From NCBI RefSeq assembly GCF_029338175.1, contig NZ_CP119862.1, positions 4,682,839 to 4,746,838 on the forward strand: DNA of 64,000 bases, read 5' to 3'. The stretch's first letter is position 1; every line of letters begins with the position of its first letter. Under the pieces are notes generated by a model that was not told the DNA's origin, did not search any database, and was given only the letters and a program-made list of their open reading frames with translations. Origin of the DNA: Citrobacter enshiensis. Its GTDB lineage: Bacteria; Pseudomonadota; Gammaproteobacteria; Enterobacterales; Enterobacteriaceae. Of the stretch, positions 34,003 to 43,871 are shown piece after piece. The position numbers were made by a program, and so were the translations under genes.

Positions 34003-35472
34003 ATGACTTTTCGCCATTGTGTCGCTGTCGATCTCGGCGCATCCAGTGGACGCGTTATGCTGGCGCGTTACGACAGCGCACACCGCACCCTGACGTTGCG
34101 TGAAATCCACCGTTTCGTGAATTGCCTGCAAAAAACAGACGGCTTCGACGCCTGGGATATCGACAGTCTGGAAGAGGCCATCCGTCTTGGGCTGGAGAAA
34201 GTCTGCGATGAAGGCATCCGCATTGACAGCATCGGGATTGATACCTGGGGCGTGGACTATGTCCTGCTGGATAAACACGGTCAGCGCGTCGGTCTGCCCG
34301 TCTCCTACCGTGACAGCCGTACCACAGGCGTGATGCAACAGGCGCAGGAACAACTCGGGAAAGCGGAAATTTATCGCCGCAGCGGTATTCAGTTTTTGCC
34401 GTTTAACACGTTGTATCAGTTACGCGCGCTGGTTGAACAACAACCGGAGCTGGTCCCCCAGGTGGCGCACGCCCTGCTGATTCCTGATTACTTTGCCTAT
34501 TGCCTGACGGGCAAAATGAACTGGGAATACACCAACGCCACCACCACGCAACTCGTCAATATTCATAACGACGACTGGGATGAAACGCTGCTGGCGTGGA
34601 CTGGAGCGGATCAAGCCTGGTTTGGTACTCCAACGCATCCGGGCAATGTCATCGGCCACTGGATTTGCCCGCAGGGGAATCAGATCCCGGTCGTTGCCGT
34701 CGCCAGCCACGATACCGCCAGCGCGGTGATTGCCTCTCCGCTGGCAGAAAAAAACAGTGCCTACCTCTCTTCCGGTACCTGGTCGCTGATGGGCTTCGAG
34801 AGCAGAACGCCCTATACCAATGACGTTGCGCTAAGCGCCAATATTACCAACGAGGGCGGCGCGGAAGGTCGCTACCGCGTGCTGAAAAATATCATGGGAC
34901 TGTGGCTGCTTCAGCGCGTCCTGAAAGAACGCCAGATTACCGATCTGCCTGCGCTGATCGAGCAAACGCAGGCGCTGCCCGCTTGCCGTTTCGTGATTAA
35001 TCCTAATGACGATCGCTTTATCAACCCTGCCGATATGGGCGCGGAAATTCAGGCTGCCTGTCGTGAAACCGGTCAACCGGTGCCCACGCAAGACGCCGAA
35101 CTGGCCCGCTGCATTTTCGACAGCCTGGCGTTGCTGTACGCCCGCGTCCTGCAGGAACTGGCCGACCTTCGCGGTGAAGCCTTCACCAGCCTGCATATCG
35201 TCGGCGGCGGTTGCCAGAACGCATTACTGAACCAACTGTGCGCCGACGCCTGCGGTATCCGTGTGATGGCCGGTCCCGTAGAGGCGTCCACGCTCGGCAA
35301 CATCGGTATCCAGCTCATGACGCTGGACGAACTGACCAACGTTGATGATTTCCGTCAGGTGGTGAGCGCCAACTACGACCTGACCACCTTTATTCCTCAT
35401 CCTGATAGCGAAATTGCCCGCCATGTTGCGCAGTTTCAATCCACACGACAGACAAAGGAGCTTTGCGCATGA
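34003..35472 (+). CDS. rhaB: L-rhamnulokinase RhaB
   Basis: A 489-residue FGGY-family sugar kinase that makes L-rhamnulose 1-phosphate. ATPase-fold elements are [18 protein letters not shown] at the N-terminus, [29 protein letters not shown] and HIVGGGCQN. The ATG follows GGAAGGACC. Overlaps rhaA by four bases. Confidence 0.98.
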   Translation: MTFRHCVAVDLGASSGRVMLARYDSAHRTLTLREIHRFVNCLQKTDGFDAWDIDSLEEAIRLGLEKVCDEGIRIDSIGIDTWGVDYVLLDKHGQRVGLPVSYRDSRTTGVMQQAQEQLGKAEIYRRSGIQFLPFNTLYQLRALVEQQPELVPQVAHALLIPDYFAYCLTGKMNWEYTNATTTQLVNIHNDDWDETLLAWTGADQAWFGTPTHPGNVIGHWICPQGNQIPVVAVASHDTASAVIASPLAEKNSAYLSSGTWSLMGFESRTPYTNDVALSANITNEGGAEGRYRVLKNIMGLWLLQRVLKERQITDLPALIEQTQALPACRFVINPNDDRFINPADMGAEIQAACRETGQPVPTQDAELARCIFDSLALLYARVLQELADLRGEAFTSLHIVGGGCQNALLNQLCADACGIRVMAGPVEASTLGNIGIQLMTLDELTNVDDFRQVVSANYDLTTFIPHPDSEIARHVAQFQSTRQTKELCA

Positions 35473-36728
35473 CCACTCAACTTGAACAAGCCTGGGACCT
35501 GGCGAAACAGCGTTTTGCTGCGGTAGGTATCGATGTCGAAGAGACCCTGCGTCAGCTCGATCGTCTGCCGGTCTCTATGCACTGCTGGCAGGGCGATGAC
35601 GTCGCCGGTTTTGAAAACCCGGAAGGCAACCTGACCGGCGGTATTCAGGCGACGGGTAACTACCCGGGCAAAGCGCGTAACGCGACCGAATTACGTGCCG
35701 ATCTGGAGCAGGCGCTGAGCCTGATCCCTGGGCCGAAGCGCCTGAATCTGCATGCGATCTATCTGGAATCCGACACGCCGGTTTCTCGTGACCAGATCAA
35801 GCCAGAACACTTCAAAAACTGGGTGGAGTGGGCGAAAGCCAACCAACTGGGTCTCGATTTTAACCCGTCCTGCTTCTCACATCCGCTGAGCGCTGACGGT
35901 TTCACCCTTTCCCATCCGGATGCGAAAATTCGCCAGTTCTGGATCGATCACTGCAAGGCCAGCCGCCGCATCTCCGCCTATTTCGGTGAGCAACTGGGCA
36001 CCCCGTCGGTGATGAACATCTGGATCCCGGATGGCATGAAAGACATCACTGTTGACCGTCTGGCACCACGTCAGCGTCTGCTGAATGCGCTGGATGATGT
36101 CATCAGCGAGAAACTGGACCCGGCGCATCACATTGATGCCGTTGAGAGCAAGCTGTTCGGTATTGGCGCAGAAAGCTACACCGTCGGCTCCAATGAGTTC
36201 TATATGGGCTACGCCGCCAGCCGCCAGACCGCGCTGTGCCTGGATGCGGGCCACTTCCACCCGACTGAAGTGATCTCTGACAAGATCTCCGCCGCCATGC
36301 TGTATGTACCGCGTCTGCTGCTGCACGTGAGCCGTCCGGTGCGTTGGGACAGCGACCATGTGGTGCTGCTGGACGATGAAACGCAGGCGATCGCCAGCGA
36401 GATTGTACGCAACGATCTGTTCGATCGCGTGCACATCGGCCTCGACTTCTTCGACGCGTCTATCAACCGCATCGCCGCGTGGGTTATCGGCACCCGCAAC
36501 ATGAAGAAAGCGCTGCTGCGCGCCCTGCTGGAACCCACTGCCGAGCTGCGTAAGCTGGAAGCCGAAGGCGATTACACCGCGCGTCTGGCGTTGCTTGAAG
36601 AGCAGAAATGCCTGCCGTGGCAGGCCGTGTGGGAGATGTATTGCCAGCGTCACGATACGCCAGCGGGCAGCCAGTGGCTGGAGAACGTGCGCGCGTACGA
36701 AAAAGATATTCTGAGCAAACGCGGCTAA
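35469..36728 (+). CDS. rhaA: L-rhamnose isomerase RhaA
   Basis: A 419-residue isomerase (ATG 35469, overlapping the rhaB stop) that converts L-rhamnose to L-rhamnulose. Metal-binding signatures include [45 protein letters not shown] and [11 protein letters not shown]. Near-identical to the E. coli protein in my memory. Confidence 0.98.
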   Translation: MTTQLEQAWDLAKQRFAAVGIDVEETLRQLDRLPVSMHCWQGDDVAGFENPEGNLTGGIQATGNYPGKARNATELRADLEQALSLIPGPKRLNLHAIYLESDTPVSRDQIKPEHFKNWVEWAKANQLGLDFNPSCFSHPLSADGFTLSHPDAKIRQFWIDHCKASRRISAYFGEQLGTPSVMNIWIPDGMKDITVDRLAPRQRLLNALDDVISEKLDPAHHIDAVESKLFGIGAESYTVGSNEFYMGYAASRQTALCLDAGHFHPTEVISDKISAAMLYVPRLLLHVSRPVRWDSDHVVLLDDETQAIASEIVRNDLFDRVHIGLDFFDASINRIAAWVIGTRNMKKALLRALLEPTAELRKLEAEGDYTARLALLEEQKCLPWQAVWEMYCQRHDTPAGSQWLENVRAYEKDILSKRG

Positions 36729-36745
36729 CTGAGCGCAATTGGTCT

Positions 36746-36830
36746 GTAGGCCGGATAAGACGCATCGCGTCGCCATCCGGCAATAAATAAAACACGAATG
36801 CCGGATGGCGCTGTGCTTATCCGGCCTACG
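36746..36830. repeat. REP/BIME palindromic element
   Basis: Two inverted copies of the enterobacterial REP unit: TGTAGGCCGGATAAGACG (36745 on) with GCCATCCGGC, and GCCGGATGGCG with CTTATCCGGCCTAC. It fills the rhaA-rhaD gap and can stabilise the upstream message. Confidence 0.93.
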
Positions 36831-36877
36831 TAAGACCCGAGCGATTTCGGGCAACAAAATATACAGGAACACCGAAC

Positions 36878-37702
36878 ATGCAGAACATTATGAATTCCTG
36901 GTTCGTCCAGGGGATGATCAAAGCCACTTCTGACGCCTGGCTGAAAGGCTGGGATGAGCGCAACGGCGGCAACCTGACATTGCGTCTGGATGAAGCGGAT
37001 ATTGCGCCATTTGCCGGCGATTTCCACGCAGAACCGCGCTATATCGCGCTGAGTCAGCCGATGCCGTTACTGGCAAACACCCCGTTTATCGTGACCGGCT
37101 CCGGTAAATTCTTCCGCAACGTTCAACTCGACCCGACGGCAAACATCGGCGTGGTGAAAGTCGACAGCGACGGCGCGGGCTATCACATCCTGTGGGGCTT
37201 AACCCACGAAGCGGTGCCGACCTCCGAATTGCCAGCGCACTTCCTTTCCCACTGCGAGCGCATCAAGGCCACCGGCGGCAAAGACCGCGTGATCATGCAC
37301 TGCCACGCCACCAACCTGATCGCCCTGACCTACGTGCTGGAAAACCGCACCGACGTCATTACCCGCCAGCTGTGGGAAGGTAGCACCGAGTGTCTGGTGG
37401 TCTTCCCCGATGGCGTCGGCATTCTGCCGTGGATGGTGCCGGGCACCGACGAGATCGGCCAGGCGACTGCGGTCGAAATGCAGAAACATTCGCTGGTACT
37501 GTGGCCGTTCCACGGCGTATTCGGCAGTGGCCCTACCCTGGACGAAGCGTTCGGTTTGATAGATACCGCAGAGAAATCTGCTGAAGTTTTAGTCAAAATC
37601 TATTCGATGGGTGGCATGAAACAAACGATCACGCGTGAAGAGCTGATTGCGCTCGGTAAACGTTTTGGCGTGACCCCGCTGGCCAGCGCCCTGGCGCTGT
37701 AA
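36878..37702 (+). CDS. rhaD: Rhamnulose-1-phosphate aldolase RhaD
   Basis: A 274-residue zinc-dependent class II aldolase. It cleaves L-rhamnulose 1-phosphate to dihydroxyacetone phosphate and L-lactaldehyde. Key stretches are [11 protein letters not shown], the catalytic Glu region [16 protein letters not shown] and zinc ligands in [11 protein letters not shown] with the distal His in [10 protein letters not shown]. Confidence 0.98.
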   Translation: MQNIMNSWFVQGMIKATSDAWLKGWDERNGGNLTLRLDEADIAPFAGDFHAEPRYIALSQPMPLLANTPFIVTGSGKFFRNVQLDPTANIGVVKVDSDGAGYHILWGLTHEAVPTSELPAHFLSHCERIKATGGKDRVIMHCHATNLIALTYVLENRTDVITRQLWEGSTECLVVFPDGVGILPWMVPGTDEIGQATAVEMQKHSLVLWPFHGVFGSGPTLDEAFGLIDTAEKSAEVLVKIYSMGGMKQTITREELIALGKRFGVTPLASALAL

Positions 37703-37772
37703 TAGCACCGCCCGCACCCGGCGACACGGACACTGCCGCCGGACATACAGCTATAATTTAAGGAGAGTAATC

Positions 37773-38921
37773 ATGAGCTTTATGTTGGCACTTCCGAAAA
37801 TCAGTCTGCATGGCGCAGGGGCAATTGGCGATATGGTTAACCTCGTGGCGAATAAGCAATGGGGTAAAGCGCTGATCGTCACCGATGGTCAACTGGTCAA
37901 ACTGGGTCTGCTGGATAGTCTGTTTGCCGCACTGGATGCGCATCAAATGTCTTACCATCTGTTCGATGAGGTGTTCCCAAACCCGACCGAAGCGCTGGTG
38001 CAAAAAGGCTATGCGGCATACCAGGACGCGAACTGCGATTACATCATCGCGTTTGGCGGCGGCAGTCCGATCGATACCGCCAAAGCGGTGAAAATTCTGA
38101 CGGCGAACCCTGGCCCATCAACGGCGTATTCCGGCGTCGGAAAAGTGAAAAATGCAGGCGTGCCGCTGGTCGCGATTAATACCACTGCCGGTACCGCAGC
38201 AGAAATGACCAGCAACGCGGTGATCATTGATTCTGCGCGTCAGGTCAAAGAGGTCATCATCGACCCGAACATCATTCCGGACATTGCCGTCGATGACGCC
38301 AGCGTCATGCTGGAAATCCCGGCGTCCGTCACGGCCGCAACCGGTATGGATGCGCTGACGCATGCGATCGAAGCGTATGTCTCCATTGGCGCGCACCCGC
38401 TCACCGACGCCAACGCGCTGGAAGCCATCCGCCTGATCGCCCTATGGCTGCCGAAAGCGGTAGACGAGGGTCATAACCTCGAAGCGCGTGAGCAAATGGC
38501 GTTTGGCCAGTATCTGGCGGGCATGGCGTTCAACAGCGCCGGTCTTGGTCTGGTTCACGCGCTAGCACACCAGCCGGGCGCCACCCACAACCTGCCGCAC
38601 GGCGTCTGCAACGCCATTCTGCTGCCCATCATCGAAAACTTTAACCGCCCAAATGCCATTGCGCGTTTTGCTCGCGTGGCGCAGGCGATGGGTGTCGACA
38701 CGCGCAATATGAGTGATGAAGCGGCCAGTATGGAAGCGATCAACGCCATTCGTGCATTGAGCAAGCGCGTCGGTATTCCGGCAGGTTTCAGCCAGCTTGG
38801 CGTGACCAAAGAGGATATCGAAGGCTGGCTGGACAAAGCCCTGGCCGATCCGTGCGCGCCATGTAACCCGCGTACCGCCAGCCGCGACGACGTCCGCGAG
38901 CTGTATCTGGAGGCGTTATGA
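37773..38921 (+). CDS. Lactaldehyde reductase, FucO-like iron alcohol dehydrogenase
   Basis: A 382-residue group III alcohol dehydrogenase. NAD-binding [12 protein letters not shown] (residues about 94-105); iron ligands Asp and His in DDASVML/HAIEAY and [16 protein letters not shown]. In E. coli FucO from the fuc operon reduces L-lactaldehyde during rhamnose growth; here a paralogue is built into the rha operon between rhaD and rhaM, with AAGGAG before its ATG and a four-base overlap with rhaM. The function is inferred from family and place. Confidence 0.9.
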   Translation: MSFMLALPKISLHGAGAIGDMVNLVANKQWGKALIVTDGQLVKLGLLDSLFAALDAHQMSYHLFDEVFPNPTEALVQKGYAAYQDANCDYIIAFGGGSPIDTAKAVKILTANPGPSTAYSGVGKVKNAGVPLVAINTTAGTAAEMTSNAVIIDSARQVKEVIIDPNIIPDIAVDDASVMLEIPASVTAATGMDALTHAIEAYVSIGAHPLTDANALEAIRLIALWLPKAVDEGHNLEAREQMAFGQYLAGMAFNSAGLGLVHALAHQPGATHNLPHGVCNAILLPIIENFNRPNAIARFARVAQAMGVDTRNMSDEAASMEAINAIRALSKRVGIPAGFSQLGVTKEDIEGWLDKALADPCAPCNPRTASRDDVRELYLEAL

Positions 38922-39232
38922 TCCGCAAAGCCTTTGTGATGCAGGTGTATGCCGACTCGCACGAAGAGTATCAGCGTCGTCATAACCCCATCTGGCCGGA
39001 ACTGGAAGCAGTGCTAAAAGCACACGGCGCGCATCACTACGCGATTTATCTCGATAAAGAACGCAGCCTGCTGTTCGCGACCGTCGAGATTGAGTCAGAG
39101 GAGCGCTGGAACGCGGTTGCCAGTACCGACGTCTGCCAGCGTTGGTGGAAACACATGCGTGAAGTGATGCCGACTCACCCGGACAACAGTCCGTTGAGTG
39201 CAGAGTTAAAAGAGGTGTTTTACCTGGCGTGA
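38918..39232 (+). CDS. rhaM: L-rhamnose mutarotase RhaM
   Basis: A 104-residue protein ([46 protein letters not shown]) that interconverts rhamnose anomers. Active-site residues His and Tyr lie in [10 protein letters not shown] and HYAIYLD, and the end has [20 protein letters not shown]. Last gene of the operon. Confidence 0.97.
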   Translation: MIRKAFVMQVYADSHEEYQRRHNPIWPELEAVLKAHGAHHYAIYLDKERSLLFATVEIESEERWNAVASTDVCQRWWKHMREVMPTHPDNSPLSAELKEVFYLA

Positions 39233-39239
39233 GTTGTGT

Positions 39240-39265
39240 GCCCGGTGGTGAAAACGCCACCGGGC
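39240..39265. terminator. Hairpin after rhaM
   Basis: GCCCGGTGG/CCACCGGGC, nine perfect pairs, loop of eight, between convergent rhaM and the porin gene. There is no T run on either side, so terminator strength is uncertain. Confidence 0.6.
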
Positions 39266-39273
39266 CATTGCAG

Positions 39274-40665
39274 TTAGAAATAGTATTTAAAGCGAACGCG
39301 GGCACCATAGCGATCGTCTGAGTCGTCGCCATTTATGCCATCGCCGTCGCTATCCAGAATCGAGTAATACAGACCGAGGTAGATATTGAAGTTTTGCATA
39401 TCCATCACGTTGGCGAACTGATACGAAGCGTGGATAGTATGGATGTCATAGGTGCCTTCATTGTTAATCCAGCAGTCGTCATCACACACGACCCCTTCAA
39501 AATCATCAATCTTGTTATGTGCATAGATATAACCTAGCTCAAAGCGTTTCCACAGCGCATTCAGCCCGGCGGTAAAATCTTGTTCATCGCTGGCGTCAAG
39601 ATACGCGGTATTCAGGTTCACCACCACGCCGTTATCCGCATCGGTTTTGAGTCCATTCCACGTCATTGTCAGACCGTAACCGGTGCGGTCTGACTGATCG
39701 ACAAACTTGCCTTCACCGTTGGTGTAGCCGTAAGCGTTATTGACCACGTTCGATTCCATCGCCGCAGCAACCGAGAATGCACCCTGCGACCACGAGATTA
39801 CCGGACGCAAATAGGCAACGTTTTTCTGCTGCTCCATTGTGCGACCATGGAAATCGTCATCGTTATAAAGTGATGTACCGTCTTCCAGCAGCGTGTTTAA
39901 TTCAAAGTACCAGTTATCGATCTGTTTACTGACCAGGAAGTTACCGCCCGCATCAGAACGTCCACGGCCCTCTTTCATCATGTAGATATAGCCACTGCCG
40001 TCGTCATAAAGATCGTTGGCGGTATTACCCGAATGCTCAATAAAGGTATCCTGATTGAGTGGGAACATATCATATGCTTCGAAGCGCCCAACCTTCACTT
40101 TCCAGTCATTCTCTTTACCAAAGAAGAAGACCGAGTCATCGATATTCACCGAGCCTGATAGATCACCCAACGGTTGGGCGGAGAATCCAGCATAATAGCC
40201 ATTATCCAGCTTACGCATGCCATCAAAGCCCAGCAAAATTCGGCCATTAATATTCCACTTTTCGTTGGTCGGATCGTGATCAATATTGGCATTGGTCATG
40301 GCCAGCAGCCCATGATTACTTTCCGCATCCATGTTGAATTCCACGTCGCCGTAGATTTTCAGATCGCCATAACCGGAAAGCAGCAGATGAGGTGCAGAAG
40401 CATTCTTTTTGGTCTCTTCCGCAGTCGTTTGACCATTTACTGGCGTATTTCCCTGCGCGGCTTTAATTTCACGAATTTCGCTCGTCTGTTGCGTCTGTAA
40501 TTGCTGGAGCTGAGTTTCCGCTTTCGCCGCCCGGTTTTCTGCGGCCTCCAGCCTGGATTCAAGTTGCTCAAGGCGTTGCTCCAGCGTCATTTTTTGCGTT
40601 TTAGCAATACTATTATTTGCCACTAATAATAAACCGATGGCTAACGCTAACGTCGATTTCTTCAT
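39274..40665 (-). CDS. Outer-membrane carbohydrate porin (RafY/ScrY-like)
   Basis: A 463-residue protein. The signal peptide is MKKSTLALAIGLLLVANNSIA. Residues about 25-65 are a coiled coil (LEQRLEQLESRLEAAENRAAKAETQLQQLQ), as in ScrY-type sugar porins, followed by a beta-barrel with alternating hydrophobic strands and a C-terminal Phe (RVRFKYYF) that marks Bam-dependent outer-membrane proteins. The substrate is unknown. Its neighbour on the left is the rha operon, and it faces it; no shared promoter is evident. Confidence 0.8.
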   Translation of the reverse strand: MKKSTLALAIGLLLVANNSIAKTQKMTLEQRLEQLESRLEAAENRAAKAETQLQQLQTQQTSEIREIKAAQGNTPVNGQTTAEETKKNASAPHLLLSGYGDLKIYGDVEFNMDAESNHGLLAMTNANIDHDPTNEKWNINGRILLGFDGMRKLDNGYYAGFSAQPLGDLSGSVNIDDSVFFFGKENDWKVKVGRFEAYDMFPLNQDTFIEHSGNTANDLYDDGSGYIYMMKEGRGRSDAGGNFLVSKQIDNWYFELNTLLEDGTSLYNDDDFHGRTMEQQKNVAYLRPVISWSQGAFSVAAAMESNVVNNAYGYTNGEGKFVDQSDRTGYGLTMTWNGLKTDADNGVVVNLNTAYLDASDEQDFTAGLNALWKRFELGYIYAHNKIDDFEGVVCDDDCWINNEGTYDIHTIHASYQFANVMDMQNFNIYLGLYYSILDSDGDGINGDDSDDRYGARVRFKYYF

Positions 40666-41010
40666 TTATTCTCGTTCCTTGAAGTAAAGAATAACCCTCG
40701 TATTTTTCAGGAATACGCGTAATGAATATAAAAATAAAATGTATTTTGTTTTTATATTTAACAACAACTGCAATCGATCATATAAATAACTCAAAATCGT
40801 TTGCTCAGTTGCTACGGGCTAATAAGTATTAGCATGCTGATTTTTTAGTGTAAATGCAGTGTTTTTTCAGTTCGTGAGGAATATAACAATAGTGGCGAAA
40901 TAAACGAAATATCGTAAAAACAAATAAATATAGTTTGTGCAAAAAAATAATCATGAATGATAAATCAGCGTGGTTCGATTAAAACCACGCCTGTACTATT
41001 TGGCACTCTC
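40666..41010. other. AT-rich intergenic region with porin promoter and a hairpin
   Basis: This 345-base gap holds no gene I can support. A GCGTGGTT/AACCACGC hairpin at 40968-40990 lies just after the regulator gene and probably ends it. The rest is very AT-rich and must carry the promoter of the porin; AAGGAA precedes the porin ATG. No clear CRP site is visible. Confidence 0.6.
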
Positions 41011-41559
41011 TTAATTTTGCTCAGCCACCAGAATCGCCTGGGTATCCGGTTCCAGCGCTTTGAAAATATGCTCCTGATCGGCGGGGTAACAAATATAATC
41101 ACCCTCGTTTAACTCTTCTGCCGCTTCCGTCAGACCGACCAGCGCTTTTCCCTTCGTCACAATAATGTGCTCAATCGACCCCGATGAATGTGGATGTGAA
41201 ATACGATCCGCACCGGGTTGCGTCAACAGCAGATAGATGTCACGCCGTGCGCCGGGCGGACAACTTGCCAGCAAAATGGCCTGATAGTGCGCCAGTTCTG
41301 CCACAACTTTCGTCCCTTCTCCGCGACGGAGCACCTGCGTTTTTTGTACCTGGGGCTCAAGTAAGCGTGCAAAAGGAATATCCAGCGCCACGCAGAGCGA
41401 CCAGAGCGTTTCCAGGCTAGGATTACCATTCCCCGCTTCCAGTTGCGAAAGCGTGGATTTTGCAATCCCTGCCCGCCGGGCGATTTCTGCCAGCGACAAG
41501 CCTGTACGTTGACGCTCACGCACCAGGCTTTTGGCAATCACGCTGATGGGTTGTGTCAT
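41011..41559 (-). CDS. XRE-cupin transcriptional regulator
   Basis: The ATG at 41559 with GGAG six bases upstream gives 182 residues. Residues about 8-62 form an XRE helix-turn-helix (LSLAEIARRAGIAKSTLSQLEAGNGNPSLETLW) and residues about 105-182 a cupin (HPHSSGSIEHIIVTKGKALVGL, YICYPADQEHIFKAL). Such proteins sense a small ligand. It is divergent from azlCD with palindromic sites between, so it most likely controls that operon and itself. Confidence 0.85.
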   Translation of the reverse strand: MTQPISVIAKSLVRERQRTGLSLAEIARRAGIAKSTLSQLEAGNGNPSLETLWSLCVALDIPFARLLEPQVQKTQVLRRGEGTKVVAELAHYQAILLASCPPGARRDIYLLLTQPGADRISHPHSSGSIEHIIVTKGKALVGLTEAAEELNEGDYICYPADQEHIFKALEPDTQAILVAEQN

Positions 41560-41578
41560 ACACGACTCCATGTTTTTT

Positions 41579-41648
41579 ATATCGAACGAATCGTTCGTCT
41601 TGTAATGCGAATCTGTTGCGTTCATTATAATGGAAATTCGTTCGATAT
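41579..41648. promoter_or_regulatory. Palindromic operators and azlCD promoter
   Basis: ATATCGAACGAA (41579-41590) and TTCGTTCGATAT (41637-41648) form a perfect 12-base inverted repeat across the gap; the first also makes the palindrome CGAACGAATCGTTCG with its neighbour. TATAAT at 41626-41631 is a likely -10 for azlC. The layout suggests binding of the XRE-cupin protein at three half-sites. Confidence 0.75.
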
Positions 41649-41659
41649 GGCTAAATAAC

Positions 41660-42319
41660 ATGAAGCACTTTCTCTCTTGTCTCAAAGGAGACACGATCAA
41701 AGCGATATTTTTAGTCTGTCTGGCTGTGGGGGTTGTCGGCATGTCCTACGGCTCGCTGGCGATGGCCTACGGTTTCCCTCTCTGGGTGCCGTTTGTGCTC
41801 TCCATCACCGTGCTGGCTGGCGCATCCGAATTTATGTTCATTGGGATCATCGCCAGTGGGGGGAACCCGCTGGCCGCAGCGGCAGCCGGTTTATTGGTGA
41901 ATGCGAGGCACATCCCGTTTGGCGTCACGGTCCGCGATCTGGTGGGCACACGCGCGGCCAGCTTTCTCGGTTGTCATATTATGAACGATGAAAGCGTCGT
42001 CTTTGGCCTGTCGCAAAAAACACCGGAACAGCGTAAAGCGGCCTACTGGCTGTGCGGCGCGGGTGTGGCGATTTTATGGCCGCTGGGCACACTGCTCGGT
42101 GCAGTGGTCGGCAAAATGCTGCCAGATCCGGAAACCATCGGGCTGGATGCCGTATTCCCGGCTATTTTACTGGCGCTGGTTGTCCCGGCATTCAGGAATC
42201 GTACAACGCTGGTCCGCGCCTGTAGCGGGGCGACACTCTCTCTCGCCGCCGTTCCTTTTGCTCCCGTGGGACTGCCTGTGCTGCTTTCCCTGCTTGGCTT
42301 ACTGACGAGGAAAAAATAA
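41660..42319 (+). CDS. AzlC-family branched-chain amino acid exporter subunit
   Basis: The ATG at 41660 (MKHFLSCLKGDTIKAIFLVCLAVGVVGMSYGSLA) gives 219 residues. The family signature GASEFMFIGIIASGGNPLAAAAAGLLVNARHIPFG is present and several hydrophobic segments span the membrane. AzlC with AzlD exports branched-chain amino acids or analogues such as azaleucine (E. coli YgaZH exports valine). Its last base is shared with the azlD start. Confidence 0.88.
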   Translation: MKHFLSCLKGDTIKAIFLVCLAVGVVGMSYGSLAMAYGFPLWVPFVLSITVLAGASEFMFIGIIASGGNPLAAAAAGLLVNARHIPFGVTVRDLVGTRAASFLGCHIMNDESVVFGLSQKTPEQRKAAYWLCGAGVAILWPLGTLLGAVVGKMLPDPETIGLDAVFPAILLALVVPAFRNRTTLVRACSGATLSLAAVPFAPVGLPVLLSLLGLLTRKK

Positions 42320-42642
42320 TGGGCAACATGACGCTGTTTATTATCGGTATCGCCATCCTGTCGGCAGGCACCTATCTGATGCGACTGGGCGGAGCAAAAC
42401 TCGGGAGTCGCTTAGCCCTTTCAGAGCGTTCTCAGGCATTACTCTCCGACGCGGCCACCGTGTTGCTGTTTTCTGTGGCGTTGGCGACCACCTTTTATGA
42501 AAGCGACCATTTTGCCGGAATGGCACGCGTGTTGGGCGTCGCCTTTGCCGTATTTTTAGCCTGGCGCAAAATGCCATTGATTGCGGTCATTATCGCAGCG
42601 GCCGTGGTCACGGCATTGCTGAGACTGGCGGGCATAAACTAA
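42319..42642 (+). CDS. AzlD-family exporter subunit
   Basis: A 107-residue membrane protein with about four hydrophobic segments (TLFIIGIAILSAGTYLMRL, LLSDAATVLLFSVALATTFY, MPLIAVIIAAAVVTALLRL), the standard partner of AzlC. A TAATG junction couples it to azlC. Confidence 0.87.
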   Translation: MGNMTLFIIGIAILSAGTYLMRLGGAKLGSRLALSERSQALLSDAATVLLFSVALATTFYESDHFAGMARVLGVAFAVFLAWRKMPLIAVIIAAAVVTALLRLAGIN

Positions 42643-42643
42643 A

Positions 42644-42663
42644 AAAGCGCCCAAGGGCGCTTT
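42644..42663. terminator. Bidirectional terminator between azlD and yiiG
   Basis: AAAGCGCC/GGCGCTTT inverted repeat, with a T6 run on the leftward strand. Both convergent genes end beside it. Confidence 0.85.
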
Positions 42664-42683
42664 CACATATTGATATTACAGGA

Positions 42684-43736
42684 TTAACGGCCCATCGCAT
42701 TAAACCACGTCACCATCTGGTTATAGCTATCCATAACCTTCTCAAAAGTGCCATCAACCATTTGCGGGGCATTTTCCATCAACATCTTCTCCCCCGTCGT
42801 CAGAGGCGTATTGTCCCGGATGCGGCGGACACGCGTTTTAGCATCCAGAAGATATTTTTCCGCTGCATCGATAAACGTTGAGGCCTGAGGCTTACGATCC
42901 CGTGAGTCGTTTTTGGCTTCGCCTTGCTTCGATTTCAGTTGCTCAATTTGCTCGCCCAGGTCCTGCACCTGTTTCATCGTAGCATCTGTATCCAGCTTAT
43001 CGGACTGAATTGCCTGATTAATCTTTTTGCTGGTCAACATGATCGACAGCGCATAGTAGTCAAAAGATTTACCTTCTTGCGCTTCAATCTTTTTAAGCAG
43101 TTGCGCCTGACGTCTGTCATTGATTTCATGGATAGCTTCGGAGTACGTGTCAGATGTGGATTTGAAGGCCGAAAATGCCTGCATAAACTGAGTATGCAAC
43201 TCTTTGCCTTTTGCGAAAGCATCATCTTTATAGTCTTGCTGCTCGTAGTATTTATTCATCTTATTTATTACGTTCACTATATCAATTGATGAATTGATAT
43301 AGGGTAAAGCCGCTTTATCAATAGGCTCCAGTTCTGGCTTTAATGCCGCAACCTCAGATATATTGGCATGGCACTTATCTAAATTAGCCGTAATCTTAGA
43401 AATACCGTAGACATACTCCTCCTTACCGGTAGGTCCCTTTTTTAGATCGGCTAACCATGTGGAGTATGATTGAATACTGCGGTAAATAGTTTCATCAATA
43501 TCATTATAACATTCAATGTAAACATGCATTTTTTCGCTAACAATGCTTTCTGAATCCGTACTCTTTTCTTCATTTTTACTGACATTTGAAGAGGTTGATG
43601 GGTTAGCCGGAACCGGAGTTGCAGAAGCCGTCGAAGATACAGGCGCACTTTCCGCTGTTTTATTATCATCACATCCGACAACTCCTGCCAATAATAAAGC
43701 ACAACCTATTACTGTAGACAATAAATCCCTTTTCAT
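42684..43736 (-). CDS. yiiG: YiiG-like lipoprotein (DUF3829)
   Basis: From ATG 43736 (AAGGGA upstream) the product is 350 residues. The lipobox is LAGVVGC, with Cys about 22 residues in, followed by DD at +2/+3, so retention in the inner membrane is likely. Residues 30-65 are a low-complexity Ser/Thr/Pro linker, then a helical DUF3829 domain (YIECYNDIDETIYRSIQSYSTWL). Function is not known. E. coli has yiiG next to fdhD; here an operon separates them. Confidence 0.85.
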   Translation of the reverse strand: MKRDLLSTVIGCALLLAGVVGCDDNKTAESAPVSSTASATPVPANPSTSSNVSKNEEKSTDSESIVSEKMHVYIECYNDIDETIYRSIQSYSTWLADLKKGPTGKEEYVYGISKITANLDKCHANISEVAALKPELEPIDKAALPYINSSIDIVNVINKMNKYYEQQDYKDDAFAKGKELHTQFMQAFSAFKSTSDTYSEAIHEINDRRQAQLLKKIEAQEGKSFDYYALSIMLTSKKINQAIQSDKLDTDATMKQVQDLGEQIEQLKSKQGEAKNDSRDRKPQASTFIDAAEKYLLDAKTRVRRIRDNTPLTTGEKMLMENAPQMVDGTFEKVMDSYNQMVTWFNAMGR

Positions 43737-43820
43737 TGATATCCCTTCCATTAAAATTAACGTATCAGCGTGTCAATCCAGAAAAAGAATCATACCGTAA
43801 TGGCGATATTATTCAGATAC

Positions 43821-43845
43821 AAAAAAAGCGCCACCAGGGCGCTTT
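43821..43845 (-). terminator. Terminator of the PTS operon
   Basis: AAAAGCGCC-ACCAG-GGCGCTTTT; leftward it is followed by T7. The 19 bases CAGATACAAAAAAAGCGCC (43814-43832) recur at 49074-49092 in the same orientation. Confidence 0.88.
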
Positions 43846-43871
43846 TAAAAATAATGATGACGATCGGCCGT

